Shown here in pieces: positions 43,566-53,267 of a stretch of DNA of 64,000 nucleotides. Position 1 is the first letter of the stretch, and each line of letters opens with the position of its first letter. Origin of the DNA: Aplectana chamaeleonis (lineage: Eukaryota; Nematoda; Chromadorea; Rhabditida; Cosmocercidae); assembly GCA_029168955.1 (NCBI GenBank), contig JAPDOI010000378.1, forward strand, positions 1 to 64,000, read 5' to 3'. Under the pieces are notes generated by a model. The model ran no database searches. It was not told the DNA's origin and worked only from the letters and a program-made list of their open reading frames with translations. The position numbers and the translations under genes are program-made.

Positions 43566-45269
43566 TTAATCGGTTGGCTTTCGCCTGACGCGGTCATTCC
43601 GCATCTTCACCGAGGTGTGCCGTCCTAGTAGTCCAGCCGTGTGTCCATTTTCACGGTCTTCAGCCACAATTTTGAACACGATTCCATCCAGCTGTCCACT
43701 ATTCCATTTCTCTGCGAAACAGACGCTAAACATCGCGCCTGAACGCTGTCTTTCGATGCCGAGTGACTTTAAATCCTCTTTAACCACATCCGTCCAGAAC
43801 TTTCGCCTACGCCCGGAGTGGCCGATTCCAGACAGGATTTGGAAGCATTTTTAAAGCGTGTTGTACAGAGAGACGATCCGGCGTTCTTAGCTGTAGTATA
43901 TGCCCGAGCAGTCGAAGTCGACTTTCCATTATTGCTGCTTGAAGGATGGCGTTAGGAGATGCTGGCACACTCCCACCGTGTCAAGCGTTGGATGTACTGC
44001 GTCGATTTCGCTTGTAAAGGTCTTCGTTATGGCATACACGCGGCCAGAAATATGTATCAAAACAAACGCAAACGCCTAAAAAGCTTCGCTCTCCGTGCAA
44101 TCCCAACCTTACCATCTGCGTTTTCCGGTTGCTGCCCACGTCTCCGATCGCGTACATCATGATAGGGCGAATAGCGGATAGGTAGAAGAACGCCATAACA
44201 GACTTTGCCTTCGCGATAGTGGTGTTGACCTACAAACACTTGGTTATTCGAAATTGAATGCAGACGTAGCTTTCGCACATCGTTGTCGAATATCCGCTGC
44301 ATAACTACCATCGTTCTTCAGCAAACAGCCCAAATAACAGAAATCGTCCACCAGTTTCGATACGTTGTCCGTCCACACAGAAAACTCCGAAGTTGAAGGC
44401 CTCTGAGAGACCCACATCTGCTTGCATTTGTCGGGACGAAAGCAGAAGTCCACGCTGAGGCTGCGGCATGCTTCGAAACAGGGGTTCACAATCGCTTTGC
44501 AGTTTAGCGTTGTTTTCAGCAGGAATAACAACAATGTCGTCTGGCATTATCCAGGTGGACGAAGGAGCGATCCCTGATGGTGTTAGGATCACATCCGCAG
44601 GAAACTGTTCTGCAACTCTACGCATGATGTCATCAACTGGCGAAGTTGAAAAGAAAAAGGTCCTGCAACGGCTCCGCCCTTGCCTTACTCCCTGTTTTCA
44701 CCTCGAAAGCTGACGTAAAATCCGACAGGTGTACGAACGTTTGCTGCTGTTGTTTCCTTTGGTTTCGCCATGTCCTCGATTAACCGAACATACTTTTCCG
44801 GGACTCCGTATCTGCTCGCAGAGCATTGAGCAATCGATCACGATGAGGAGGAGTCGAACGCGGCTTCAAAGTTCAAAAAAGCAAAGCTGTAATGAGCTTC
44901 CGATTTGAGACCGCTGCCACGATTCAATTACTCTTCTCACGACGAACGCTTGGTCGATGAATTCGATCTTCCAGGATTCGAAAACCGGCTTGCTGTCATC
45001 TGGTCGTTCCTTCACGATGTTTGATAAGTCGCTCGGGAGCGGATACGTTCACAAAACCTTGTACATGACACGAAGTAAGAGATTCCTCTGTAGTTCTTAG
45101 GATCCGTGACGGATAGCTTCTTTGTGAAGAGGTACGATGATCGCATGTCTCCACGAATCGGAGTATCAGCTTTCGCTCATCCATATGGCACGGATGGTGT
45201 TTGGATCATTTCACGAATCCCAGACGGAGGAAAAGAGCTTACTGGAAGGCTTGACCGGAGCGACCTGGA
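43566..45269 (-). mobile_element. Second broken LINE retrotransposon (minus strand)
   Basis: Reverse-transcriptase pseudogene read right to left. Pieces in order are HKKLSVTDP and NYRGIS near 45085-45120, LIKHREGTTR near 45000-45030, AFDS at 44851-44862, then the catalytic box at 44536-44547. The box reads MPDD instead of YADD or FADD. It is followed by RPDKCKQMWVS near 44410-44440, YLGCLLKNDGSY near 44311-44346, YFWPRVCHNEDLY near 44020-44060, and a C-terminal conserved tail ending at 43566. Frameshifts and stops separate the pieces. The 5' part (endonuclease) is absent, and the upstream edge is cut by a TIR element at 45270. It is a different subfamily from the LINE at 26435. The type is familiar from hookworm genomes, which is a memory-based inference. 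Confidence 0.9.
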
Positions 45270-45412
45270 TAAGGAACCGAATAGAGTCCTGCCGCTGAAG
45301 GGATGAGGCAGCTGCATTGGAGAGGGCTGATCGAGCGGCGCCCGCACATGATCGATACTCTTTCACTGCATGCTGCCGCGCCTTTCAGCGGCAGACCTAT
45401 TTGGTCCCTAAA
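45270..45412. mobile_element. TIR element, about 143 bp, related to 18635-18776
   Basis: The edges are TAAGGAACCGAATAGAGTCC and TATTTGGTCCCTAA, with CTGCCGCTGAA and TTCAGCGGCAG inward. The middle shares GATCGATACT and CACTGCATG with the 18.6-kb copy. It marks the upstream end of the second LINE remnant. Confidence 0.75.
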
Positions 45413-45652
45413 ACCACCTCTTTAGCCACACTACTGATTTCCGTGTATTTCTTTCATGGAACTTTTCCATGTTTTCCTTTTGGTGCTCTAGCGTTTGACT
45501 TTTGTTTGTTGCTTACGGAGCTTGACCTTTTGGCTCCTAGTCGTGGCAGGACCAACCGCGGGCGGCACACCTTTAACCTTCACAGTGCAGCACTGTTGCT
45601 GAAGTTCGATCAATATCTTCGCTATTGATTTTTCAGTGATTCAGAGCTGAAG
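45413..45652. other. Short gap, no gene seen
   Basis: Contains a 12-bp motif at its right edge (GTACATAACTAG, 45653-45664) that recurs at 46765-46776, bracketing the Penelope-like pair. Confidence 0.5.
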
Positions 45653-45721
45653 GTACATAACTAGTTGATATTGACAGTAGTTTTCTGCAGCTTTAGAACC
45701 GAGTATGGTGCAGGTTTATTC

Positions 45722-45759
45722 GGCCGACGTTTCGGCGTCTTCGCCTTCGTCGGAGCCTG
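45722..45759 (-). ncRNA. Hammerhead-like motif, left arm (degenerate)
   Basis: The minus strand reads GGCTCCGACGAAGGCG, then ACGCCGAAACGTC and GGCC. It has the same departures from the hammerhead consensus as the right-arm copy, while the stem II bases differ in matched fashion (GGCG with CGCC). Confidence 0.4.
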
Positions 45760-45996
45760 GAAAGTAGGGAGCATTTAGAAAACTATCCGATCAGGCGTAA
45801 TTTCATCCAACAGAATAGCTTTCAGTAGGAAGCAGGACCACCCACGACGCGAAGAGGTAAGGAAAAACAGACCAACCTAGTACTGTGAGCCGACGAGCTC
45901 AACAAGTAACCCTCAGATGAGAAAAACGCAGGGGATGAAACTCGCGCCTCGGGCCCCTTTATATACATATGGTAGCGACCTGCCTCAAAGGACCAC

Positions 45997-46230
45997 TTAG
46001 GGCGAATGATTAAGGTGACATAGCCCGCAGAGGTCCATGTAAGGTGCCAAATCTTGGGTAAATGCGACGCACTCCTCCCTGCGATTGATTTTTGGATTCC
46101 TAGCAGCGATCCAGAATGCCTCAAGCGTTTTGCGGGCAGAAATTTCAGCCTCGCGCGCCAAGATAATTACCGCAATGTCAAATAACTCATCGCTATGATC
46201 GCGGACGCGGTGGTCTCCTAGAGGGAACAA
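45997..46230 (-). pseudogene. GIY-YIG endonuclease C-terminal fragment
   Basis: 77 codons open on the minus strand. The residues EISARKTLEAFWIAARNP and KINRREECV fit the last part of the GIY-YIG nuclease domain of Penelope-like retroelements, including the conserved glutamate of the EAFWI helix and the asparagine of PKIN. The catalytic GIY-YIG start and the reverse transcriptase are absent, so it is a remnant. The mirror copy lies at about 46256-46415 on the plus strand. Confidence 0.65.
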
Positions 46231-46625
46231 GTTTTTGACTTAGTGAGACCGCTAAGGTGCGAAAAACGCTTGAGGCATTCTGGATCGCTGCTAGGAATCC
46301 AAAATCAATCGCAGGGAGGAGTGCGTCGCATTTACCCAAGATTTGGCATCTTACATGGACCTCTGCGAAGGCTATGTCACCTTAATCATTCGCCCTAAGT
46401 GTCCTTTGAGGCAGGTCGCTACCATATGTATATAAAGGGGCCTGGAGGCGCGAGTTTCATCCTGCGTTTTTCCTCATCTGAGGGTTACTTGTTGAGCCTG
46501 CCGGCTCATCGGTCTGTTTTCCTTACCTCTTCGCGTCGTGGGTGGTCCTGCTTCCCACTGAAAGCGATACTGTTGAATGAAATGACGCTTGATCGGATAG
46601 TTTTTCCAAATGCTCTCTACTTTCA

Positions 46626-46664
46626 GGCTCCGAAGAAGGCCGAAAAACGCCGAAACGTCAGCCG
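46626..46664 (+). ncRNA. Hammerhead-like motif, right arm (degenerate)
   Basis: The order is GGCT, CCGAAGA, a GGC/GCC hairpin, GAAACGTC, AGCC. This matches the hammerhead plan of stem I, CUGANGA core, stem II, GAAA, a very short stem III and a GUC cleavage site, but with C in place of the U of CUGANGA and one extra A before stem II. The mirror is at 45722-45759 (minus) and a worse copy at 40501-40538 (minus). The ACGT palindrome at stem III would favour a dimeric form. Activity is doubtful. Confidence 0.4.
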
Positions 46665-46776
46665 AATAAATCTGTACCATACTCGGTTCTAAGCTGCAGA
46701 AAAACTACTGTCAATATCAGCTTTGTCAATGCCGAGATTAATTGAAAGTCGTACGCTGGACAGTGTACATAACTAG

Positions 46777-47099
46777 CTCTACAATAAAGAAAATTAAGGC
46801 GGATTACCAATTTTTTTGAGATTTATGCATGTTTCAAAGTTTATCCCGACACTATATCGCCCTTTTCTGAATTCTGGATATTTCATGACGGCATTCAAAG
46901 GGTTATCGCGACTTGGTGAGGGCTGGTAATTGAGGTAGATCTGATAAAAGTGACACATAAATGATGGTCTGTTAAATGGTCAATTCTGAGCGGAAATTCG
47001 ACAATTTCCCTAGTTAGTTTGTGAGTTTAAATATGGAGTTTTCTGAGGGCTTCAGAAGTTAGTGAGGCATCATCGTCTAGGCTGTATGCTTCGGCGACT
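46777..47099. other. No gene seen
   Basis: AT-rich sequence between the Penelope-like pair and a small minisatellite. Confidence 0.5.
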
Positions 47100-47245
47100 C
47101 GGAAATTTTCGAATAATCGAGTTTTCGACTAAGTCGATTTTTGAAAATTTCGAATAATCGAGTCTGCGACTAAGTCGATTTTTGAAAATTTCGAATAATC
47201 GAGCTTCCGACTACGTCGATTTTTCAAAATTTCGAATAACCGAGT
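47100..47245 (+). repeat. 41-bp minisatellite of TCGA palindromes
   Basis: About 3.5 units with AAAATTTCGAATAATCGAG followed by CGACTAAGTCGATTTTT. One unit counted by eye is 41 bp. Each unit is built from two small palindromes. A single relative sits near 30733 (TCGAATAATCGACTTTTCGA). Confidence 0.8.
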
Positions 47246-47688
47246 AGTCGAATGACCTCGATGTCGACTGTTTCAGTCGATACCAAGTCTCGATGACTCG
47301 ACTCGACATAAAGTATACTAGGCTGTTGACATTGTGGCGAAATGATTCCACATAACATGTCCTTTAAACACCTCTCAGGCATGATTAACCGAGATACTTG
47401 CCTTCAAGTACAAGAATTTCAGCACCAGTGCTGCACTGTGAAGGCTTAAGGTGCGTCGCCCCCGCGCCGCAGTTGGTCCCGCCACGACCAGGAGCCAAAG
47501 GTCAAGCTCCGTAAGCAACAACTTGGCTTTTCAAAAATAAATCTTGATGATTTCATTAGTGCGAAGTTATTCTCTTCTATCAGGGCGGTTGAGAGTACGA
47601 TTTGAGTCAAATCCATTCCAGCCAAAAAAAGTCTACTTTTATTGCATCAGAGAAGCGGAAAGAATGTTCTCCCTGACCCGGTTTAGAG
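47246..47688. other. No gene seen
   Basis: Short frames only (95 codons at 47544, continuing into the next element). Confidence 0.5.
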
Positions 47689-48506
47689 GCACAGGACACT
47701 CAAAAAATTATTCATCCCAGATTTCATGCTTATCTTGGAGAGAGCCACTTTTTGATCACAATGGTATCTCTGAAATCGTCCAAGACCCTATGAACGGAGA
47801 TATGGCTCCTCGAAGATGCCTGCATTTTTGAGGGCAAACATTTCGTGGACGAGTTTTCTAAGGCCCGTAATTCTCTTCATTCGCATAATCGCTGCACGGA
47901 GCAAAACAGGATAAGGAGATAGACCGGCAATGGACTATAGAACCACGACAAGTTGGGAATTCATCCATCCATTTAGCCCCTACCGAGTTCGTAAATCTGG
48001 TAGGAGGCCGGGCCTGTGATGGTGAGCGAAGGAGGTCGGGCTTGTGGTGGTCGCTTATATCTCGCTTATTTGAAGGAGTTTAGATCTCGCATTTGGCACG
48101 TGTTATACCGGAGGGGTCTCCTAAACCATCAAATAAAAATCACGAAATTCGTGTCTGAGGGTGTACTGTGCCTTCACTCATCACCACAGGCCCGCCCCCC
48201 CCCTTCCGGATTCTGGACCTCGATATCGGAAGGATGGATGGATAAATTTCAACCGAGCCTAGGTCCTTCAGTCCATTGCCGGACTGCCTCCTTCTGCTGG
48301 CTCGCTCTTGCGCATTGATTGCAAATGAAGAGAAATACAGGCCTGAAACAACTCCACCAAATTGTCACCCTCAAAATATAGGCATATTTAAGGAGCCGTA
48401 ACTTTGTTCACAGGCGGTCTTAGACGATTTCAGAGAAACCACTGTGATCAGCGTGTTACCCTCTCCAAGATAATCTTTTGGGTGTCCTGTGCCTTTAATA
48501 AAGGCA
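47689..48506. mobile_element. Foldback TIR element, about 820 bp
   Basis: The ends are AGGCACAGGACACTCAAAA and TTTTGGGTGTCCTGTGCCTT. The arms of more than 200 bp pair through CTTATCTTGGAGAGAG, GATCACA..GGTATCTCTG and GCCTGTATTTCTCTTCATT (left arm slightly changed). The left arm resembles the conserved half of family A in layout, and 24013-24492 is a truncated copy. It is non-coding. Confidence 0.8.
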
Positions 48507-49455
48507 GCAGACACGCTCGCAAAAGTTGTCCAGATAACTACATTAGTGAATGCGTGCAGGCCCTATAAGAGCCCTCACTAAGTTGCAAGCGTCAAAAACG
48601 AGTTAAAATCACTGTATTTGAGCCGTATTGAGTCACCAAATCATCCTTTCTCCGCCCATCGATACGGGCCCCGCTCTTCAATTCAGATATTCCATGCTCG
48701 ATTACGGTCATTTTGGATTACTTTTTAGGCTTCTAAGGGCGCAAGCGTTCCAGAAAGGGCTGTACGAAAACGTAAGCGTCGTTATCCCAACAAATTTGTC
48801 GCTAGCTCCGCTATTTCAGCCAATTCGGTACAACTCGTCCAATTTCATACCAATATAGAACCATCCATTATATCTTCATTTCAGTCGATTTTTTTTCATT
48901 TTTTTTCGTTATTTCTGATTACTAACAACTTCAGACCTTCTATTCATTCCATAAAATTGATATCATTTTGAGCGTCTATGCTGACTTTAAGGCAGGGTCG
49001 CGATAAAAGAAAACCCTGAGTTATTTTTCTGAAAGAAGATGCAGATCTGATCATTAATGTGGCAAAAAGTTGGAAAGGATTGCTGCAAAAGTGTCAAAAC
49101 TAAATAAAACGTCGTGTTAATTTTGGCATGGTACTCCACAACCAAATGGCAAGTTTTCGTGAATGCTACTTGCACTTCAAAGGATAGGTACTAGGTGGAA
49201 AAAGAGAGACCGCGTTTTGAAATAGCTGTGAGCTCTATCACTCTCAAAATTAGGACCTTTCATATTTTCTCACCAGTTTCTTGCTGATTTTTCCCAATAC
49301 TGTGGTTAAGAACATTAATCAAAGTGGTCCTCTATCCGGCGAACTTAAAATTTTCCACAGCGAAGCTCTCGAAGACCAGAGAATTATTGAGAATGGAGCA
49401 TGGCGAGCCGGCATTTATTGTATTAAGTTGAAATTCGGTTGTGAGGAGGCAGTGA
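48507..49455. other. No gene seen
   Basis: Unique-looking sequence. TTTAAGGCAGGGTCGCGATAA at about 48985 resembles a lone family A end without a partner. Confidence 0.5.
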
Positions 49456-49925
49456 TTAAAGGCAGTGTTTCCGGTAAAAGTCGTTTTTCTGTTTTTCCGC
49501 CTATCTTAAAAACGGTCCCATGCTGATTCCGATGATGTCCCTGGAATCGTACAAGACCTCGTGGAAACAGGTTGTGGCCCTCAGAATTCAGCTGGGAAGC
49601 ATTGTGGACGAGTTGTCCGAGGCTTGTAACTCCCGTTTTTGCAGCCGATGTGTGCGAGCTGACCTGAGTAAAGAGAGACGTTGAGAATGGAAGGTAGAAC
49701 GGGGCTTTCGGTCGGAGACCATCGCTCATTTACCCATAAATTCAGGGGAACTGTTATAGGATGTGGGCGGAGTGGCTCAATGGGTTGGCTGGCCCACGAG
49801 ATTTTCACACGCTTACCGGCCGTTTTTCGTCGCACTTCCGTTCTTAATCTTCTTAGAGGGACCCAAAGCTTACGTTTTAGCCAAAAAAAAACGTCCAACT
49901 CTTTCTTCGTGAACACTGCGTTTAA
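49456..49925 (+). mobile_element. TIR element family A, copy A7
   Basis: It begins TTAAAGGCAGTGTTTCCGG and ends TTCGTGAACACTGCGTTTAA. The left half is conserved (GTTGTCCGAGGCTTGTAACT). The right half (from about 49735) is a fourth version with GGATGTGGGCGGAGTGG. Confidence 0.85.
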
Positions 49926-50369
49926 GAAGTCTGTCGGCATGGACACTAGTGATACTTTGCGTTCCCTAATGGAGGTTGGGGCCAATTCTTTGCACCTATG
50001 TGATAGCATACGTATATGAATGAAAGTCTAATACTCGAGAGTGTGTGATAGTCGATTTTTGTCCTCTTTTTCGGTGAAAAAAAAAGAAGCAATATGGGAA
50101 AACGAGGGAACCTCGAGCTCTTCGCTTTTTTCAGTGCAAAATTTGCCGTTCTGCGCTCTTTGATGTTATATGGGATTTCACCCATGGTGACAACGCAGTG
50201 AACTGCAACCCAGCATCCCACCCGTCAGCGCCCAGTTGTGGCCTCCAGGCACCGCTAAGTATGTTGTGCTCAGCGCACAAAACTACCCCCTAAGCTAAGT
50301 TTGGGCCAAGGCACATTTTCTGAATTTTGGCGTTTTTGACTTCGACGGATTTTTGGTTGGATGTTCATT

Positions 50370-50990
50370 TATTTCAATTACAACAATTACAAGGCTCTGG
50401 TATCGTTTCAGGAAAATGTGCCAGATTTAACTTGAAATTCTCCCGGGTGGATTGTTATGGGCGCTGATCACACATCTGTGGTTTATTTGTCGATTTTCCG
50501 AAGTTTTCGAATAGATTCATTCAAAGCTTCCCATCGTGGGAAAATTTTATGGCAAATCGCGACTTTTGACTATTTCCGGAGTGCTACATAAGATTTGGCT
50601 CAAATTGTTTCTCTGAGACTTATTTCGAGAGCTGAGCATGAATCTGAGGTCCGTTTATTTATTTTCGGCAGATTGCGGTAGATTACGTATGGGTGTTCGG
50701 TAGTTCGATCAAAGTCTCAGATTTGACTCAAAATTTGTATGCGGGGGTTATCTGGAGTGGTGAATACGGATTTTGTGTCCTGTTGTCGATTTTCGAAATA
50801 CTAAGGCCGGCTTTGCCATTTAAATAGCATGGTACCTACCGTAACCTTTAACAAACTTCAGAATTTCGACAAACGGGCTCCAGATTCGTGTTCAGCACCC
50901 TAGACTATCCCTGCATACAAGCTTCAAGCCGAATCCGAAATTTTTTGCAAAACACCCTGAAAATTTCATAGGAACGCCCCTTACCTTGCT
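50370..50990 (+). repeat. About 118-bp repeat element, copy 3
   Basis: Direct units with GGCTCAAATTGTTTCTCTGA, GAATCTGAGGTCCGTTT and AAGTCTCAGATTTGACTCAA, then an inverted tail near 50905 (AAGCTTCAAGCCGAATCCGA). The layout is the same as copy 1. Confidence 0.65.
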
Positions 50991-51164
50991 CCAGGCTTTG
51001 ACGAACACGTATAACGTTTTTCAGAGTGGTTTTAGGCAGCTGCGAAGATCGTAGTGCGGTCGGATTCTATGCCAAAAACGGTTCTAGAAATGTACATTTC
51101 ATCCGGAATGGCCAGGCTGACTAAAAATAGTTCCCTTGCTAGTCCCAGCACGATTACCCATTTT

Positions 51165-51250
51165 TCCAGCACGATTATCATAGTGTTGCATGATGCAAGA
51201 GCGGTAATCCGCATTTGCGGACCGCAATTTAGCTCCGAAAACGACAGAAT
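51165..51250 (+). mobile_element. Half of a TACTGTCG-type TIR element
   Basis: CAGCACGATTATCATAGTG, TTGCATGATGCAAGAGCGG and GGACCGCAATTTAGCTCCGA match the right arm of the element at 59463-59661. No clear left arm is found. Confidence 0.6.
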
Positions 51251-51386
51251 GACAAGAAAAACAGGGCAAGAGTGAACAAAAGCTCTGAACTATAAATCGG
51301 TGGAAACGATTCACAAGAAAACTTATTGTTGAGTGTTAATAAATCCAAATATTTGTTGAAGTGTAGGATTTCCACGGTCAAAAACA

Positions 51387-51586
51387 CGATGATGACGTCA
51401 GCATCTTGTTAGCATCGATTCTACGCCCTACACCCTTCATAGCGGTCACCGCGAGGATGTAATGCTTGAGTTTTCGAGCATGGTGGCAAAGCCATGCTCT
51501 GAAAATTAAGGACGACGTCATCACGATGACAGATATGAAGGGTATAGGGTATGGAAACGATGGTAATAAGATGATGACGTCATCAT
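51387..51586. mobile_element. TIR element with GATGACGTCA ends, about 200 bp
   Basis: ACGATGATGACGTCAGCATC, with CCTACACCCTTCAT inward, is answered by ATGAAGGGTATAGGG and AAGATGATGACGTCATC. The arms are about 55 bp. It is non-coding. Confidence 0.8.
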
Positions 51587-51755
51587 CTTATTAGAATCCC
51601 TGCTATTAAAGGTGGACCGGGCCAAGATCCACGAAGGCGTGACGTCATCACCGAGACTGCAGTCCCGGCTATGAGAGGTGGACCGACGCACGATACACGG
51701 AGTGATTACGAAGTCATCGAGACTGCAATCCTGGCTTTGAGAGGTGGACCGATGT
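51587..51755 (+). repeat. About 65-bp tandem repeat, 2.5 units
   Basis: Units contain GACTGCAGTCCCGGCTATGA, GAGGTGGACCGA and a changed GTGACGTCATC. They directly continue the neighbouring TIR element. Confidence 0.7.
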
Positions 51756-51879
51756 CATTCCCGAAACGAACGAGCCACGTTTCGGGTTGACTCCGCCCTT
51801 TTTTTTCGTTTCGAGCCGGAGCGGTTCAACGGTTCAACCTCGTTCTGACGGCGCTCGAATCGAAACGGTGCCTGAGTTC

Positions 51880-52098
51880 TCTCTTTACTCAGATCAGCTC
51901 GCATACATCGGCTGCAAAAGACGGAAGTTACAAAAAACTCGTCCACCATGCTTCCCTTGCTCAATTTTTGAGGAACCATAACTCCGTTCCTAGAAAGTCT
52001 TGTGCGATTCCAAAAAGATCATTGGAATCAGCATGGGACCGTCTTCAAGATAGGCGCAAAAGCAGAAAAACGATTCTTTTCGTGAACGCTGCCTTTAA
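51880..52098 (-). mobile_element. TIR element family A, copy A8 (left half only)
   Basis: Reverse orientation, conserved half only: CTTTACTCAGATCAGCTCGC, GGAAGTTACAA, ATCATTGGAATCAGCATGGG, ending TTCGTGAACGCTGCCTTTAA. The partner half is missing or unrecognisable. Confidence 0.8.
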
Positions 52099-52531
52099 AG
52101 ACAGTTTCTTTATAGGAAGACCCAACAAGCACAAACCAAAGCAAACACAACATTCAATCTGACCCATCCAAGGTTCTCAAAAAGCGAATGGGACACCTGA
52201 GCTGGTATGTATCTGGATCTACAATACAACCTCAAGCACAGAAATTTTCATCCACTGCTTTCCTTCCCCGAGCTGTTCGCTTTTCCCATCTTCTTCACAC
52301 TTACCGATTCGAAATCCTAAAAGCGACATTATAATATAAAATTCTATCACATTCTTTGCAAACAGAAAAAAGAATTAATGGACCAATACCTCGCAGGCTG
52401 CTATAAAGTCCTTTCATTTCATTCTTTTCGAGTTAATGTGAACGTTTCCTCCCTACCTCTGCGGTAAGTTAAACTTTGTTGGGATACGAGCTGGTAACTA
52501 TTACTCTGGAGTCAAAAACAGATTCCATATT
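52099..52531. other. No gene seen
   Basis: AT-rich sequence with short frames. Confidence 0.5.
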
Positions 52532-53267
52532 CTCTGCCAACGCGTAGCGAGATGCCTCCGAGGGCGCGGCTTGAAACGCCGCCCCATTCCACGCCGCGAG
52601 AATTTACGGGTTTTAGCTACGATAGCTAAAACCCGCATATTTTTGTGTCGAGGCTACAAGGGTGCAAATTCTGCGCGTATTCTACGTAAAAACGAAGGCT
52701 AAATTCGAGCCAGGGCTCTCTCTGACGCTAAACCCGTATATTCTCGCTACAATTTTGTAGCGAGAATCTACGGATTGAACGACGGCCTGTGTTGAAATGC
52801 AGTCTCAAGCCCGCGCTGGCTACGCGGAACACAGGGATGCCGTTCGAACAGTGTTGGCCCAGTCAATCCACGGATAACTGGACACTCTGCGGGTGGTCGT
52901 GGAGGGTGACCCCGCGTCGCTCTCTGGAAAACCTTGCTAAGGATAATTTTGGCCGCTGGTACATATGTTGCAGGCCGTGGAGAAGAAACGGCGATGCACT
53001 CGATCGCAGCGGGGATCGCCTTTGTAGTACAGATCAAGACTGGATGGGCCGATCGACCGTGTGCTGCAACGAGAATAAGCGTAGAATATGCGGGTGCTGT
53101 AGCGAGAATTTACGCAGAAATTGCGGGCGCTGTAGCTAAAATTTCACCAACTGAGGCTTAACTTTCCGTATTTACGTAAATTCTCGTGTCAAAATTAGAC
53201 TAGATGCCTTCCAAACCCTGGGCATCTCTGGTTTCCGTGTGAGGCATCTAGCTACGCGTTGGCGGAG
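52532..53267. mobile_element. TIR element, about 736 bp
   Basis: CTCTGCCAACGCGTAGCGAG with GATGCCTC is mirrored by GAGGCATC and TAGCTACGCGTTGGCGGAG. The interior has repeated TAGCGAGAAT and TTTAGCTAC hairpins. Frames of 116 codons or fewer (52789-53139) show no transposase. The element is non-autonomous and the target duplication is unclear. Confidence 0.75.

Larger units (their letters stand above)
45664..46726. mobile_element. Head-to-head pair of Penelope-like 3' ends (foldback)
   Basis: Two arms of about 470 bp in inverted orientation (45664-46130 and 46256-46726), roughly 95 percent alike, around a ~125-bp centre. Each arm reads outward through a peptide tail typical of a Penelope-type GIY-YIG endonuclease (EAFWIAARNPKINRREECV on the left arm). 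It then has a non-coding part with TATGTATATAAAGGGG, a hammerhead-like block, and an end at CTGTCAATATCA. The left arm frame (minus, 45997-46230, 77 codons) is open. The right arm has lost one A in its CAAAAATC and is frameshifted. No reverse transcriptase is present. The family assignment rests on my recognition of the endonuclease tail and the known habit of Penelope-like elements to have inverted terminal copies. Confidence 0.7.
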
